Shown here in pieces: positions 44,837 through 54,264 of a DNA stretch of 56,051 nt. Numbering within the stretch: position 1 is the first letter of the stretch; every line of letters begins with the position of its first letter. A model generated the notes under the pieces. It made no database searches, had not been told where the DNA came from, and saw nothing but the letters and a program-made list of their open reading frames with translations. Source of the stretch: Campylobacteraceae bacterium (lineage in GTDB: Bacteria > Campylobacterota > Campylobacteria > Campylobacterales > Sulfurospirillaceae); assembly GCA_026988975.1 (NCBI GenBank), contig JALSKH010000095.1, positions 1 to 56,051 of the forward strand, in the 5' to 3' direction. The position numbers were made by a program, and so were the translations under genes.

Positions 44837-46219
44837 ATGCAAGAGTTTGTAAATACAGAGAGAATTAGTGCAAAAAAAAGAGAAAGTAGTGATAGAATTG
44901 ATGATTTTAGAGAGATATATGACATTCTAGGAAAAGAGGATGCAAGCTTGCAAGCGAGTAGATGCGTGCAGTGTGGAGATCCATATTGTCACAACAAATG
45001 TCCACTGCATAACTATATACCCTATTGGTTGAAATCAACGGCAAATATGGATCTAAAACTATCTTTTAAACTCTCCAATGAGTCAAATCCCTTTCCTGAG
45101 ATAACCGGTAGAATCTGTCCTCAAGGCAGACTTTGCGAGGGTGATTGTACGCTAAATGATGGACATGGAGCTATAACGATAGGAAATATAGAAACATATA
45201 TCTCCGAAGAGGGCTTTAAAAATGGAATGAAGCCAGAATTTCCGGGAGTTACAACTGATAAGAGAGTCGCCATCATAGGAAGTGGACCAGCTGGTATATC
45301 TGCTGCAACTTATCTTTTAAGAGCGGGAATAAAAGTCAACATGTATGAAAAAGATAGCAGAGCAGGAGGACTTTTAACATATGGAATTCCAGGCTTTAAA
45401 CTAGATAAATCTATAGTTAGCAGAAGGATTAAGTGGTTAGAATGGGCAGGAATGAGTCTATATACAGACAAAGAGATTGGTGTAGATATAACATTTGATG
45501 AGATAGTTAGCTCAAATGATAGTGTTTTTATAGGCATCGGTGCACAAAAATCCAGAAAAGCAAAGATAAGTAACGAAAAAGCAGATGGTGTTTATATGGC
45601 GATTGATTATCTTAGGGCATCTCAAAAGAAACTTTTTGGTGAAGATTATGATAAAAAATATGACCTCAAAGATAAAAGCGTTGTAGTAGTAGGCGGTGGT
45701 GATACTGCGATGGATTGTGTTAGAACTGCTATAAGACAAGGTGCTAAAGATGTAACCTGTCTCTACAGAAGAGATAAATTAAATATGCCAGGAAGCAAAA
45801 AAGAGTTTAAAAATGCTAGAGATGAGGGCGTGAAGTTTAGATACAATGTTAGCCCTAAAGAGATAGTGGTTAATAATGACAACAGAGCTATAGGCATAAT
45901 CATGCAAAAGACTCTGCTTGGAGATAGAGATAGTAGCGGTAGAAGCAGTGTTGAGGTGATCAAAGGAAGTGATTTTAAGATAGATACAAATATAATCATA
46001 TTTGCTCTTGGTTTTACTCCTGGTAAGCCCGATTTTTTAGCCTCAAATGGCATAGATATCAACAAATGGGGAGAGATTATAGTTGATGATAATTTTCAAA
46101 CAACAAAGCTTGGAGTTTATGCAGGTGGAGATTGTAAAAGAGGAAGTGATCTAGTAGTAACTGCTGCAAAAGAGGGGAAAGATGCAGCCCAATGCATCAT
46201 AAAAAGCTTGCTTGGATAA
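44837..46219 (+). CDS. gltD: Glutamate synthase small subunit
   Basis: 460 residues. N-terminal Fe-S binding CVQCGDPYCHNKCPLHNYIP and GRICPQGRLCEGDC, FAD-binding GSGPAGISAATYLLRAG near 150, NADPH-binding VVGGGDTAMDCVRTAIRQGA near 290, and GVYAGGDCKRGSDLVVTA at the end. Transfers electrons from NADPH to GltB. Starts 3 bp after gltB. Confidence 0.97.
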   Translation: MQEFVNTERISAKKRESSDRIDDFREIYDILGKEDASLQASRCVQCGDPYCHNKCPLHNYIPYWLKSTANMDLKLSFKLSNESNPFPEITGRICPQGRLCEGDCTLNDGHGAITIGNIETYISEEGFKNGMKPEFPGVTTDKRVAIIGSGPAGISAATYLLRAGIKVNMYEKDSRAGGLLTYGIPGFKLDKSIVSRRIKWLEWAGMSLYTDKEIGVDITFDEIVSSNDSVFIGIGAQKSRKAKISNEKADGVYMAIDYLRASQKKLFGEDYDKKYDLKDKSVVVVGGGDTAMDCVRTAIRQGAKDVTCLYRRDKLNMPGSKKEFKNARDEGVKFRYNVSPKEIVVNNDNRAIGIIMQKTLLGDRDSSGRSSVEVIKGSDFKIDTNIIIFALGFTPGKPDFLASNGIDINKWGEIIVDDNFQTTKLGVYAGGDCKRGSDLVVTAAKEGKDAAQCIIKSLLG

Positions 46220-46947
46220 TGATTGATTTTTTAGATGCCGCTATCAAAGCCAATAAAGAGATATTGGATGTCATAAAAAATAATACTCATGAGTTTTTAT
46301 GCGAAGATATCTCTTTGGGTTTTGGAGGAGATGTCAGTAAAAGAGTTGACATTATTGCGGAGGATATCTTTATAAAGCATCTTGAAGTTTTTGGAGACAT
46401 TCTTACAGAAGAGAGAGGATTAGTAGAGGGAGATGGAGAGTTTAACCTGATAATTGATCCTATAGATGGAAGTAATAATTTTGCTTCAAATATACCATAT
46501 TTTGGAACATCTGTTGCACTAAAAAAAGGAAACGATAGAGTTGCTTCAGTGATAACAAATCTTGCTACAAAAGAGATATTTTATAAAGAGAACAAAAAAT
46601 TTCAAAAGGCAAAACTAGATAATTTGATTTTTAAAGGCGTTGTTGCAAACAGATGTTCTAGCATAGGCATATTTGAACGCTCATATTGTTCAGATTTTGC
46701 ATATGATATCTTAAAATCCCAAAAGATAAAGTTTAGATCACTTGGTGCTTTTGCTCTGTCGTTGGCATATGCAAGGGAAGTTGATTTTGTGATATACGAG
46801 GGCAAAAGAAGAGTTTATGATGTTGAAGCTGGATTGCACATGTGTGAAGATTTATATATACTGGAAGAGGATGATTTTTTACTTATAAGTAAAGATAAGG
46901 AAATTTTCGCTAAAATATCCCAATTATTTAAAAAAAGGGAAAATTAA
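46219..46947 (+). CDS. suhB: Inositol monophosphatase family protein
   Basis: 242 residues from the ATG at 46219, which shares one base with the gltD stop (TAATG); the track start at 46192 overlaps gltD by 28 bp. Metal-binding ILTEERG and DPIDGSNNFAS near 85; the last Asp is in YDVEAGLHM near 198. A Mg-dependent phosphatase of inositol phosphate, fructose-1,6-bisphosphate or NADP type; substrate not resolvable. Confidence 0.85.
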   Translation: MIDFLDAAIKANKEILDVIKNNTHEFLCEDISLGFGGDVSKRVDIIAEDIFIKHLEVFGDILTEERGLVEGDGEFNLIIDPIDGSNNFASNIPYFGTSVALKKGNDRVASVITNLATKEIFYKENKKFQKAKLDNLIFKGVVANRCSSIGIFERSYCSDFAYDILKSQKIKFRSLGAFALSLAYAREVDFVIYEGKRRVYDVEAGLHMCEDLYILEEDDFLLISKDKEIFAKISQLFKKREN

Positions 46948-46948
46948 A

Positions 46949-47830
46949 ATGGCATTTAGTGACTTTTTTGGAAATTTTCGCAAAAAACAGCCCTCCCCAA
47001 ATGAAGCCCCTTCTCATTGGGTAAAATGCAAGAGTTGTCAATCTCTTATGTATTACAAAGAGGTTGAAAACCAACTTAATGTTTGTCCAAAGTGCGGTTT
47101 TCATCTGAGAATTGATGTGCAAAAAAGGATAGAGCAACTTAGTGACGAGGGAAGCTTTGTAGGGTTTGATGCAAATCTACAACCTGTGGACCCCTTGAAA
47201 TTTGTAGATAAAAAATCCTATAAAAAAAGAATTCAAGAGGGTCAAAACAGAACGAAAAGAAGCTCTTCTGCTATATCAGGTGAGTGTAAAATTAATGGAA
47301 TTGAAACGCAACTTGTAGTGTTTGACTTTAGTTTTATGGGAGGTAGTCTTGGTTCAGTTGAAGGTGAAAAGATTGTCAGAGCAGTCAAAAGAGCTATCAA
47401 TAAAAAACTGGGGTTGGTTATAGTTAGTGCGAGTGGAGGTGCTAGAATGCAAGAGAGTACATTTTCTCTTTTGCAAATGAGTAAAACTGCAGCCGCACTT
47501 AAAGAGCTTTCAAATCACAAATTGCCTTACATCTCAGTATTGACAGATCCTACCATGGGAGGAGTTAGTGCCTCTTTCGCATGGCTTGGAGACATCATTA
47601 TGGCTGAACCTGGCGCTTTGATAGGTTTTGCCGGTCAAAGAGTTATAAAACAGACTATTGGAGCCGAGTTACCCGAAGGATTCCAAAGATCAGAGTTTTT
47701 ACTAGAGCATGGTTTGATCGATATGATCGTAAAAAGAGATGAGATGAAAAAGAGCATATCTGACATGTTGAGATTTTTTTCATCTAAAAAAGATGATTTT
47801 CAACTGAAGTTAAAGGAGAGAGCAGATTAA
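46949..47830 (+). CDS. accD: Acetyl-CoA carboxylase carboxyltransferase beta subunit
   Basis: 293 residues. Zinc ribbon HWVKCKSCQSLMYY...NVCPKCGFHLRI near 27-56, crotonase-fold carboxyltransferase with SASGGARMQE near 155 and GGVSASFA near 195. Forms malonyl-CoA with AccA. TAAAGGAGAG near its end is also the likely Shine-Dalgarno of rlmH. Confidence 0.97.
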   Translation: MAFSDFFGNFRKKQPSPNEAPSHWVKCKSCQSLMYYKEVENQLNVCPKCGFHLRIDVQKRIEQLSDEGSFVGFDANLQPVDPLKFVDKKSYKKRIQEGQNRTKRSSSAISGECKINGIETQLVVFDFSFMGGSLGSVEGEKIVRAVKRAINKKLGLVIVSASGGARMQESTFSLLQMSKTAAALKELSNHKLPYISVLTDPTMGGVSASFAWLGDIIMAEPGALIGFAGQRVIKQTIGAELPEGFQRSEFLLEHGLIDMIVKRDEMKKSISDMLRFFSSKKDDFQLKLKERAD

Positions 47831-48281
47831 GATAAATGTTTTTAGTATAGAAAAAACAAAAAATGAAGCGACTGAGACTTTGGTACGAGAGTATTTAAAG
47901 CTGATAAAGAATTTTTCCAAAGTGGAGTCTGTTTCGATTTTTGATAAAAATATCGCTAAAGCTCAGAGTATAGGAGTAAAAGAGGCGAAAAAATCCTATA
48001 GCAAAGCTTATGAGCCATTTTTGAAGGGGTATAATGTATCTTTGGATGTGAAGGGCAAAAAGATAGATAGTTTTGAATTTAGTGAGATTTTTGAGAAAAG
48101 TGCAAATATTAATTTTTTTATAGGAGGAGCATATGGTTTTGAGGAGGATTTTTTAAATAAAACTCAAAAGATCATAAGTTTGAGTGATCTTACATTTGCA
48201 CATAAGATTGCAAAAGTAGTATTATTTGAGCAGATTTACAGAGGACTTTGTATAGGTGCAAATCATCCTTATCATAAGTAG
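47826..48281 (+). CDS. rlmH: 23S rRNA pseudouridine1915 N3-methyltransferase, ATT start
   Basis: 151 residues if begun at ATT 47826, overlapping accD's stop (ATTAA). In this frame the stretch from the stop at 47811 to the TTG at 47880 has no ATG, GTG or TTG, yet KINVFSIEKTKNEATE is the normal RlmH N-terminus, and TAAAGGAG sits 7-8 bp before the ATT. The TTG in the track would delete the first 18 residues. SPOUT features: FFIGGAYGFEEDFL near 100 and the C-terminal YRGLCIGANHPYHK. Confidence 0.85.
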   Translation: MKINVFSIEKTKNEATETLVREYLKLIKNFSKVESVSIFDKNIAKAQSIGVKEAKKSYSKAYEPFLKGYNVSLDVKGKKIDSFEFSEIFEKSANINFFIGGAYGFEEDFLNKTQKIISLSDLTFAHKIAKVVLFEQIYRGLCIGANHPYHK

Positions 48282-48317
48282 ATATGTTTTAATGATATTA
48301 TTATTAGGTGGAAAAAT

Positions 48318-48674
48318 ATGAGAAAAAATGAGTTAAAATTTTTTGAAGATATGCTGTTGGAGCGCAAAAAGCAGATAAAGAAAAATATAGAAGAGTCAAT
48401 CAAAGGAATATCTTCACTAAAACATGATGATGTTGGTGATGAAGCTGATCATGCCGCTGTTAGTACAGACAGAATGATTGAAGAGGCAATAAATCAACAA
48501 TTAACAAAAGAGTTGCATGAGATTGAGTATTCGCTAGGCAAGATAAATGCCGGCACATATGGTGTTTGTGAAATGTGCGAAGAAGATATAAGTTTCCAAA
48601 GATTAAAAGTAAAACCTCATGCAAAGTATTGCATAGCTTGCAGAGAGATTATAGAAAAATCAGCAAATAAATAA
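48318..48674 (+). CDS. dksA: DksA/TraR-type C4 zinc-finger protein
   Basis: 118 residues, shorter than E. coli DksA (151). N-terminal coiled coil (KFFEDMLLERKKQIKKNIEES) with DEADHAA, then CEMCEEDISFQRLKVKPHAKYC-IAC zinc finger (C-x2-C-x17-C-x2-C). Probably enters the RNA polymerase secondary channel and works with ppGpp. Confidence 0.88.
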   Translation: MRKNELKFFEDMLLERKKQIKKNIEESIKGISSLKHDDVGDEADHAAVSTDRMIEEAINQQLTKELHEIEYSLGKINAGTYGVCEMCEEDISFQRLKVKPHAKYCIACREIIEKSANK

Positions 48675-48685
48675 GGTAGGATTAG

Positions 48686-49702
48686 ATGGGAATAAAACGC
48701 TATATACTGTTATCGGTTATATATATGTTGGCAGTTGGACTTTATGTCTATAGTTTTAATGGTGATAATTATACACTAAAATTATACACCTTTTCACTTA
48801 CGATGCCAATCGCAATATGGATAGTAATGCCTACGATTGTGCTATTTATAGCTTCGATTTCACATCTAACATACTACAGTTTTAAAGACTTCTTTTATAA
48901 GAGAGCTTTAAAAAAAGATTTAGATACATTTATAAAAGTATCTAAAAAGATTATATTGGGTGAAAAAAGTACCCTTAAATTTAAAACCGAGATATTTAAG
49001 TTGCCTAGCTTGGTACTTAGGGCTTTGAACTATGTTAAAAAAGCTGACCTACAAGAGTTAGATAATGATGAGTTGAAAGAGTGCTTTGAGTTGGTTGATA
49101 AAATCCGAGAAGGAGAGTATCAAGAGCTTAAAAAGTTTAAAATATCAGACTCAAATGAACTTTTTGAAATTAATGAAAAAAATCATTTGAAAAAAGATCC
49201 GAAATATGCCTATGCTATACTCAAAAACTGCAGTGATTTACAGAGTGATTTATGCAAAAGAGCATATAGTGAACTTTTAAATATAGGAACATTTAGCGAA
49301 ATAAAGGGATATAATTTTCCTATAGATAAAGATATATTTAGAAGAATGATGGAGCGATATCTTGATGAAGAGGATGACTTCTCGTTGGATATAAAATCCA
49401 TAAAAGAGATGCTAGAGACTTTCAATGCTACAAGCGAGGATTATCTTGAATTAGCTCAAGAGATAAAAGTAAAACTAAAACCTGATGAGTTGATAGATCT
49501 TTTTAGGACACTTTATAATGAAAAGGGACAAGTTGCTGCAAATGCATATCTATATACGCTTTTTAATTTAGAGATGATAGATCAAGTCAGAGATATACTT
49601 GAAAATTCAGAAGAAGAGGACTTTTTAAAATTTAAAACACTACTTTTTCTAAGAGATCACGGTAAAAATATAGATACAATTAAATACCTCAAAGAATGCT
49701 AG
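48686..49702 (+). CDS. Two-span membrane protein of unknown function
   Basis: 338 residues. Two N-terminal membrane helices (RYILLSVIYMLAVGLYVYSF and TMPIAIWIVMPTIVLFIASISHL) in a LapA-like arrangement, then a helical cytoplasmic region (about 75-338) with acidic stretches (DEEDDFSLD, ENSEEED). I do not recognise a catalytic motif. It overlaps dusB by 7 bp. Confidence 0.8.
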   Translation: MGIKRYILLSVIYMLAVGLYVYSFNGDNYTLKLYTFSLTMPIAIWIVMPTIVLFIASISHLTYYSFKDFFYKRALKKDLDTFIKVSKKIILGEKSTLKFKTEIFKLPSLVLRALNYVKKADLQELDNDELKECFELVDKIREGEYQELKKFKISDSNELFEINEKNHLKKDPKYAYAILKNCSDLQSDLCKRAYSELLNIGTFSEIKGYNFPIDKDIFRRMMERYLDEEDDFSLDIKSIKEMLETFNATSEDYLELAQEIKVKLKPDELIDLFRTLYNEKGQVAANAYLYTLFNLEMIDQVRDILENSEEEDFLKFKTLLFLRDHGKNIDTIKYLKEC

Positions 49703-50631
49703 ACTTTGATAAGGGCATTTTTGCACTAGCCCCACTTGCAGGCTATACAGATTTGCCCTTTAGATCTTTGGTTAAAAAGTTTGGAGCCGATCTTACCATA
49801 TCTGAAATGATCAGTGCAAACGCACTTGTTTATAACTCAAAAAAAACATATGAAATGTTGAAAAAATCTCCTCTAGAATCCCCATATATAGTTCAAATCG
49901 CAGGATACGAAACTCAAATAATCAAAAAAGCAGTCGAGATACTTAATAAAATCGATGGTATCGATGGTATAGATTTGAATTGTGGGTGCCCTGTTCCAAA
50001 GGTTGTCTCCCAAAAAGCTGGCTCGGCTCTACTAGAGGATCTTTCTCAAACTCAAAGAGTGTTAGAGACTATCAAAAAGCACTCAAACAAGAGATTTGTT
50101 AGCGCAAAAGTGAGGCTTGGGTTTAATGAGAAAATCTCAGATAAAATTGCAATAGCTTGCGAGAGAGCAGGAGTTGATTTTATAAGTATGCATGGCAGAA
50201 CAAGAGCGGGAAGATATAAGGCGGCAGTTGATTATGAAGCTATTGCAAAAGCTAAGCAGAGCGTAAAGATTCCCGTAATCGCAAATGGAGATATAACTTC
50301 GCTTGAAAAAGCAAATATGGTCAAAAAAATAACAGGTTGCAACTCTCTTATGATAGGAAGAGGGGCAGTAGGAAATCCATGGATATTTTATCAACTCAAA
50401 AATAACCTGCAAACCGTCAGCAAAGAGAAGATAAAAGAGATAGTTTTGGAGCATTTTGAAAATATGCTATCATTTTATGGAGAAAAAGGTGCTTTTATCT
50501 TCAGGAAACATCTACATACATACTCAAAAGGTTTGCCTGAAGCTAGCTCATTTAGAGATAGAGTAAACAGGATAGAAGATATAGGCGAGATGAGAAAAGC
50601 TATAGAAGAGTTTTTTACACAAAAAGGGTAG
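49696..50631 (+). CDS. dusB: tRNA-dihydrouridine synthase (DusB family)
   Basis: 311 residues. FMN-dependent TIM barrel: LAPLAGYTDLPFRSL, catalytic Cys in DLNCGCPVPKVVSQKAGSALL near 99, SMHGRTRAG near 168 and LMIGRGAVGNPWIF near 220. Reduces uridine in the tRNA D-loop or nearby. Confidence 0.94.
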   Translation: MLDFDKGIFALAPLAGYTDLPFRSLVKKFGADLTISEMISANALVYNSKKTYEMLKKSPLESPYIVQIAGYETQIIKKAVEILNKIDGIDGIDLNCGCPVPKVVSQKAGSALLEDLSQTQRVLETIKKHSNKRFVSAKVRLGFNEKISDKIAIACERAGVDFISMHGRTRAGRYKAAVDYEAIAKAKQSVKIPVIANGDITSLEKANMVKKITGCNSLMIGRGAVGNPWIFYQLKNNLQTVSKEKIKEIVLEHFENMLSFYGEKGAFIFRKHLHTYSKGLPEASSFRDRVNRIEDIGEMRKAIEEFFTQKG

Positions 50632-50633
50632 TG

Positions 50634-52733
50634 ATGTTTCAAAAAATCTCAACAAAAACAAAACTTTTGACAAATATAGCAGGATTGATTGTTATATTGA
50701 TTGTTATTGGCAGTATTGTTGTAGCAACTTACTATAAAAGTATCATCTCTCTTAAGGATTTAGATAAAAAGGTGCTTCTTAGCAATCATATCTCAAATGC
50801 TCTGCACTCTTTGCAAAAGGAGAGAGGACTGTCTGTAGGCTATTTAGTGAGCAAAAATAGTGATTTTACAAAAGAGTTGTTATATCAGAGAAAAATTAGT
50901 GATAAAGAGATATGGATATTAAAAAATTTTTTAAAAGATAGAAGTTTCTATAAGTATAAAAACCCTATAAAAGATTTTATAGATATATTTAAAGATATAA
51001 AATCCATAAGAGATAAAGTCGATAAACATGCCTACTCGTTTAATGAGGTTATAAAAAAATACTCTTCTATAAATTCATTTTTATTGACCTCGATAGTAGA
51101 GGCTACAAAAAGTTCCCATGTTCCAGATATTACCCAAGATATTATTATCTATGTAAATATCTTGTATATGAAGGAGTACATGGGGATCGAGAGAGCAAAA
51201 GGAGTGGAAATATTTTCTAGTAAAGTTTTTAAATTAAAAAATATAGTAAATTTTGCAAAAATTGTCTCATTGCAGAAGCAAAATAAAATCATGTTTCTAA
51301 ACTATGCTCCCAAAGATATAAAAAATTTTTATTACAAAATGATGAGAAGTGATTTTTTGGCACAAGTTGCATATATGCAAAAGTATATACTGCAAGGAAA
51401 ATATCTAAAATTATATATAAGACCAAAGTATTGGTACGATACTATGACAAAACAGATTGATATCTTCGATAAGATAGGAAACCATATAAAAGATGATACT
51501 ATTATGGATATAAACAAAGAATTAAAAGCTTCTGAGAGGGTTTTTGCTTTTATCTCTGCTCTGGTACTTCTTAGTCTGATTATTTTTGTTTATATGGTGA
51601 GAGTGCTTTTGAAACTGACTAAAAATGAACAGAGACTAAGATTGGTTATGGATAGATATATCATTAACTCCATCACCGATACAAGAGGGGTGATTATAGA
51701 TGCAAGTGAGGCATTTTGTAAAATTTCAGGCTACAATAAAAGCGAACTGATAGGCTCCAATCAAAATATAGTAAGGCATCCCGATACTCCAAAAGAGGTT
51801 TTTGCCGATATGTGGAGAAAGATAAAGAGTGGAAGTTCATGGCAAGGAAAAATTCAAAATAGAAAAAAAGATGGTTCGTCATATTGGGTTTATACAAATG
51901 TAGAGCCGTTATATAACTCAAATGGAGTGATAGACTCATATATATCTATTCGTATGGACATTACCGAAAATGAGATTCTTCTCCAAAAGATAAAAGATGA
52001 AGAGCAAAAAAATGCAAAAAGAGAAAAGTTACTTCAACAACAGCACAGATTAGCTCAAATGGGAGAGATGCTGAGCATGATAGCGCATCAATGGAGACAA
52101 CCGCTTAGTGCCATAACCGCAACAGCTGGATCTCTACATGTAAAGGCAAAGCTAGGTAAGTTGGATAAAGAAAGAGCTGTAAATATGGCAGATCAGATTA
52201 AAGATCTTTCGTTGCATTTAAGCTCAACCATAGATGATTTTAGAGGTTTCTTTAAGCCAGATAAGACAAAAAAGATAACGGATTATGTTAAGATACTCGA
52301 TAGTGTGTTAGCAATAGTTCAAATATCTCTCGATGATAAAAATATAGAATTGATTAAAAATATAGGTAAAATAGAGAAGTTTGAGACTTATGACAATGAG
52401 TTGAAACAGGTTCTTCTAAATTTGATTAAAAATTCTGAAGACGCACTCTTGGAAAGAGATATAGAAAATCCAAAGATAACTATAGATATAGATAAAGAGT
52501 GTCTAAGCGTAAGTGATAATGCGGGCGGAGTTCCTGATGATATGGTAGAAAATATATTTGACCCATACTTCTCTACCAAAATGAAAAAAGATGGGACAGG
52601 TTTGGGACTATATATGAGTAAAATTATCATCCAGGAGCATTGTGGTGGAAAACTAAGTGTGGAAAATGATGACTTTGGCGCTAGGTTTAGGATGTGTATA
52701 GGTAAGGATACTGTTTTGGAAGATAAGAGCTAA
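50634..52733 (+). CDS. NIT-PAS sensor histidine kinase
   Basis: 699 residues from ATG 50634; the GTG at 50631 overlaps dusB's stop. Membrane span 10-32, then a nitrate/nitrite-sensor-like (NIT) domain, LHSLQKERGLSVGYLVSKN, to about 300, a second span (FAFISALVLLSLIIFVYMV), an Aer-like PAS with RHPDTP near 380, H-box MIAHQWRQPLSAITA and ATPase DNAGGVPDDM...GTGLGLYMSKIIIQEH. A plausible nitrate/nitrite sensor, by domain only. Its kinase core is a paralogue of the next gene's. Confidence 0.9.
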   Translation: MFQKISTKTKLLTNIAGLIVILIVIGSIVVATYYKSIISLKDLDKKVLLSNHISNALHSLQKERGLSVGYLVSKNSDFTKELLYQRKISDKEIWILKNFLKDRSFYKYKNPIKDFIDIFKDIKSIRDKVDKHAYSFNEVIKKYSSINSFLLTSIVEATKSSHVPDITQDIIIYVNILYMKEYMGIERAKGVEIFSSKVFKLKNIVNFAKIVSLQKQNKIMFLNYAPKDIKNFYYKMMRSDFLAQVAYMQKYILQGKYLKLYIRPKYWYDTMTKQIDIFDKIGNHIKDDTIMDINKELKASERVFAFISALVLLSLIIFVYMVRVLLKLTKNEQRLRLVMDRYIINSITDTRGVIIDASEAFCKISGYNKSELIGSNQNIVRHPDTPKEVFADMWRKIKSGSSWQGKIQNRKKDGSSYWVYTNVEPLYNSNGVIDSYISIRMDITENEILLQKIKDEEQKNAKREKLLQQQHRLAQMGEMLSMIAHQWRQPLSAITATAGSLHVKAKLGKLDKERAVNMADQIKDLSLHLSSTIDDFRGFFKPDKTKKITDYVKILDSVLAIVQISLDDKNIELIKNIGKIEKFETYDNELKQVLLNLIKNSEDALLERDIENPKITIDIDKECLSVSDNAGGVPDDMVENIFDPYFSTKMKKDGTGLGLYMSKIIIQEHCGGKLSVENDDFGARFRMCIGKDTVLEDKS
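52132..52145. repeat. CTCTACATGTAGAG palindrome, one mismatch
   Basis: CTCTACATGTAAAG, 13 of 14, inside the sensor kinase gene and read as S-L-H-V-K. Confidence 0.65.
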
Positions 52734-52746
52734 AAGGTAAAAATGG

Positions 52747-54264
52747 ATGAAAAATATATTGGTAATCGAGGATTCAAAAGTTATAAATGGGATTTTGAAA
52801 AAAGAGTTAGAGAAGTTAAATTTTTATGTTTCTCAAGCTTTTTGTTTGAGCGATGCAAGAAAATTTATATCTGAGACAAAATATGATCTTATCATTTTGG
52901 ATCTGCATCTTCCAGATGGTGAAGGTAGCGAATTGATTGCCGACATACAATCTCTTTGTGAAACAAAGGTGGTTGTTCTGACTTCAACTCAGGATGAGGA
53001 TTTGAGACAAGAGTTGTTTCATTTTGGTATATTGGATTACATCATAAAAGATGCAAATCTTGTCTATTCTATAGCCGAGATTATTAGAGTTATACGGATG
53101 ATAGAGGATAAAACCGCCAAAAAGATTTTAGTAGTTGATGACTCTAGGTTTATCTGTAAAAAAATTGAAGGTATATTAAAACCAAGAAACTATAGTGTAG
53201 ATTTAGCGTTTAGTGCTAAAGAGGGATTTGAAAAACTGCAACAGAATAAGTATAATCTCTTGATACTAGATATAGAGTTACCAGATATAAATGGCGTTAA
53301 AGTTCTCAACCTCATAAGAAAACAGTCAAGATTTAGATCCTTACCCATAATGATACTCTCAGGTACAATGAATCCTGAGACAACTAGAGAAGTTCTTAAG
53401 TATGGAGCTAATGATATAATTAAAAAACCTTTTGTTTATGAAGAGTTTGTCCTAAGAGTAGATTTGTGGGTTGATTATTTTTACAAAAGTAAGGAACTTC
53501 AAGATAAGAGTGAAAAACTAGAGACAATAAATAAAAATCTCGAGAAGTTAGTTTCGCAAGAGATAGAGAAAAATAGACAAAAAGACCATATAATGTTTAT
53601 GCAGTCCCGTCAAGCGCAGATGGGAGAGGTGATAGCCATGATAGCTCACCAGTGGAGGCAGCCATTGGCTGCTATCTCAGCTACTAGTTCGGTTATAAAT
53701 CTCAAAGCAAAACTTAAAAAATTGGATTTGGAGCTTGCTCTTAAGCTCTCCAAAAAGATATCGGATTATACGCAACATTTAAGTGAAACTATAGATGATT
53801 TTAGAAATTTCTTTAAGCCAGATAGAGAAAAAAAACTAACTAGTTTTGAAACAGTTTTTAAAAGAAGCAATACACTCATAAAAGAATCTCTAAAAAACAA
53901 TAAAATAGAGATTATTTGTGATGTGGTAAAATCCGAAGAGTTTCAATCTTATGAAAACGAGCTTGTCCAAGTGGTGATAAATATCATAAAAAATGCTGAA
54001 GATATTTTGCTTGAAAATGATATAAAAGATCCTTGGATAAAAGTGAAGATAGATGGAAAAAATATAACTATTGCAGATAATGCTGGAGGAGTCCCAAAAA
54101 AATTGCTTGATAAAATTTTTGATCCATATTTTTCAACAAAATTATCAAAAAATGGTACAGGTTTAGGACTCTATATGAGCAGAATCATCATCCAAGAGCA
54201 TTGTGGTGGAGAGATAGAGGTGAAAAATAGTGAGGATGGAGCTGTTTTTTCTATAAAACTTTAG
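52747..54264 (+). CDS. Double-receiver hybrid histidine kinase (REC-REC-HK)
   Basis: 505 residues, no membrane span. REC1 1-118 with phospho-Asp in LIILDLHLPDG near 53; REC2 about 126-240 with LLILDIELPDING near 175; coiled coil (SEKLETINKNLEKLVSQEIEKN), H-box MIAHQWRQPLAAISA and ATPase DNAGGVPKKLLDKIFDPYFSTKLSKNGTGLGLYMSR. A soluble relay kinase: it may receive phosphate from the NIT-PAS kinase 13 bp upstream. Its end overlaps the convergent regulator by 4 bp. Confidence 0.9.
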   Translation: MKNILVIEDSKVINGILKKELEKLNFYVSQAFCLSDARKFISETKYDLIILDLHLPDGEGSELIADIQSLCETKVVVLTSTQDEDLRQELFHFGILDYIIKDANLVYSIAEIIRVIRMIEDKTAKKILVVDDSRFICKKIEGILKPRNYSVDLAFSAKEGFEKLQQNKYNLLILDIELPDINGVKVLNLIRKQSRFRSLPIMILSGTMNPETTREVLKYGANDIIKKPFVYEEFVLRVDLWVDYFYKSKELQDKSEKLETINKNLEKLVSQEIEKNRQKDHIMFMQSRQAQMGEVIAMIAHQWRQPLAAISATSSVINLKAKLKKLDLELALKLSKKISDYTQHLSETIDDFRNFFKPDREKKLTSFETVFKRSNTLIKESLKNNKIEIICDVVKSEEFQSYENELVQVVINIIKNAEDILLENDIKDPWIKVKIDGKNITIADNAGGVPKKLLDKIFDPYFSTKLSKNGTGLGLYMSRIIIQEHCGGEIEVKNSEDGAVFSIKL

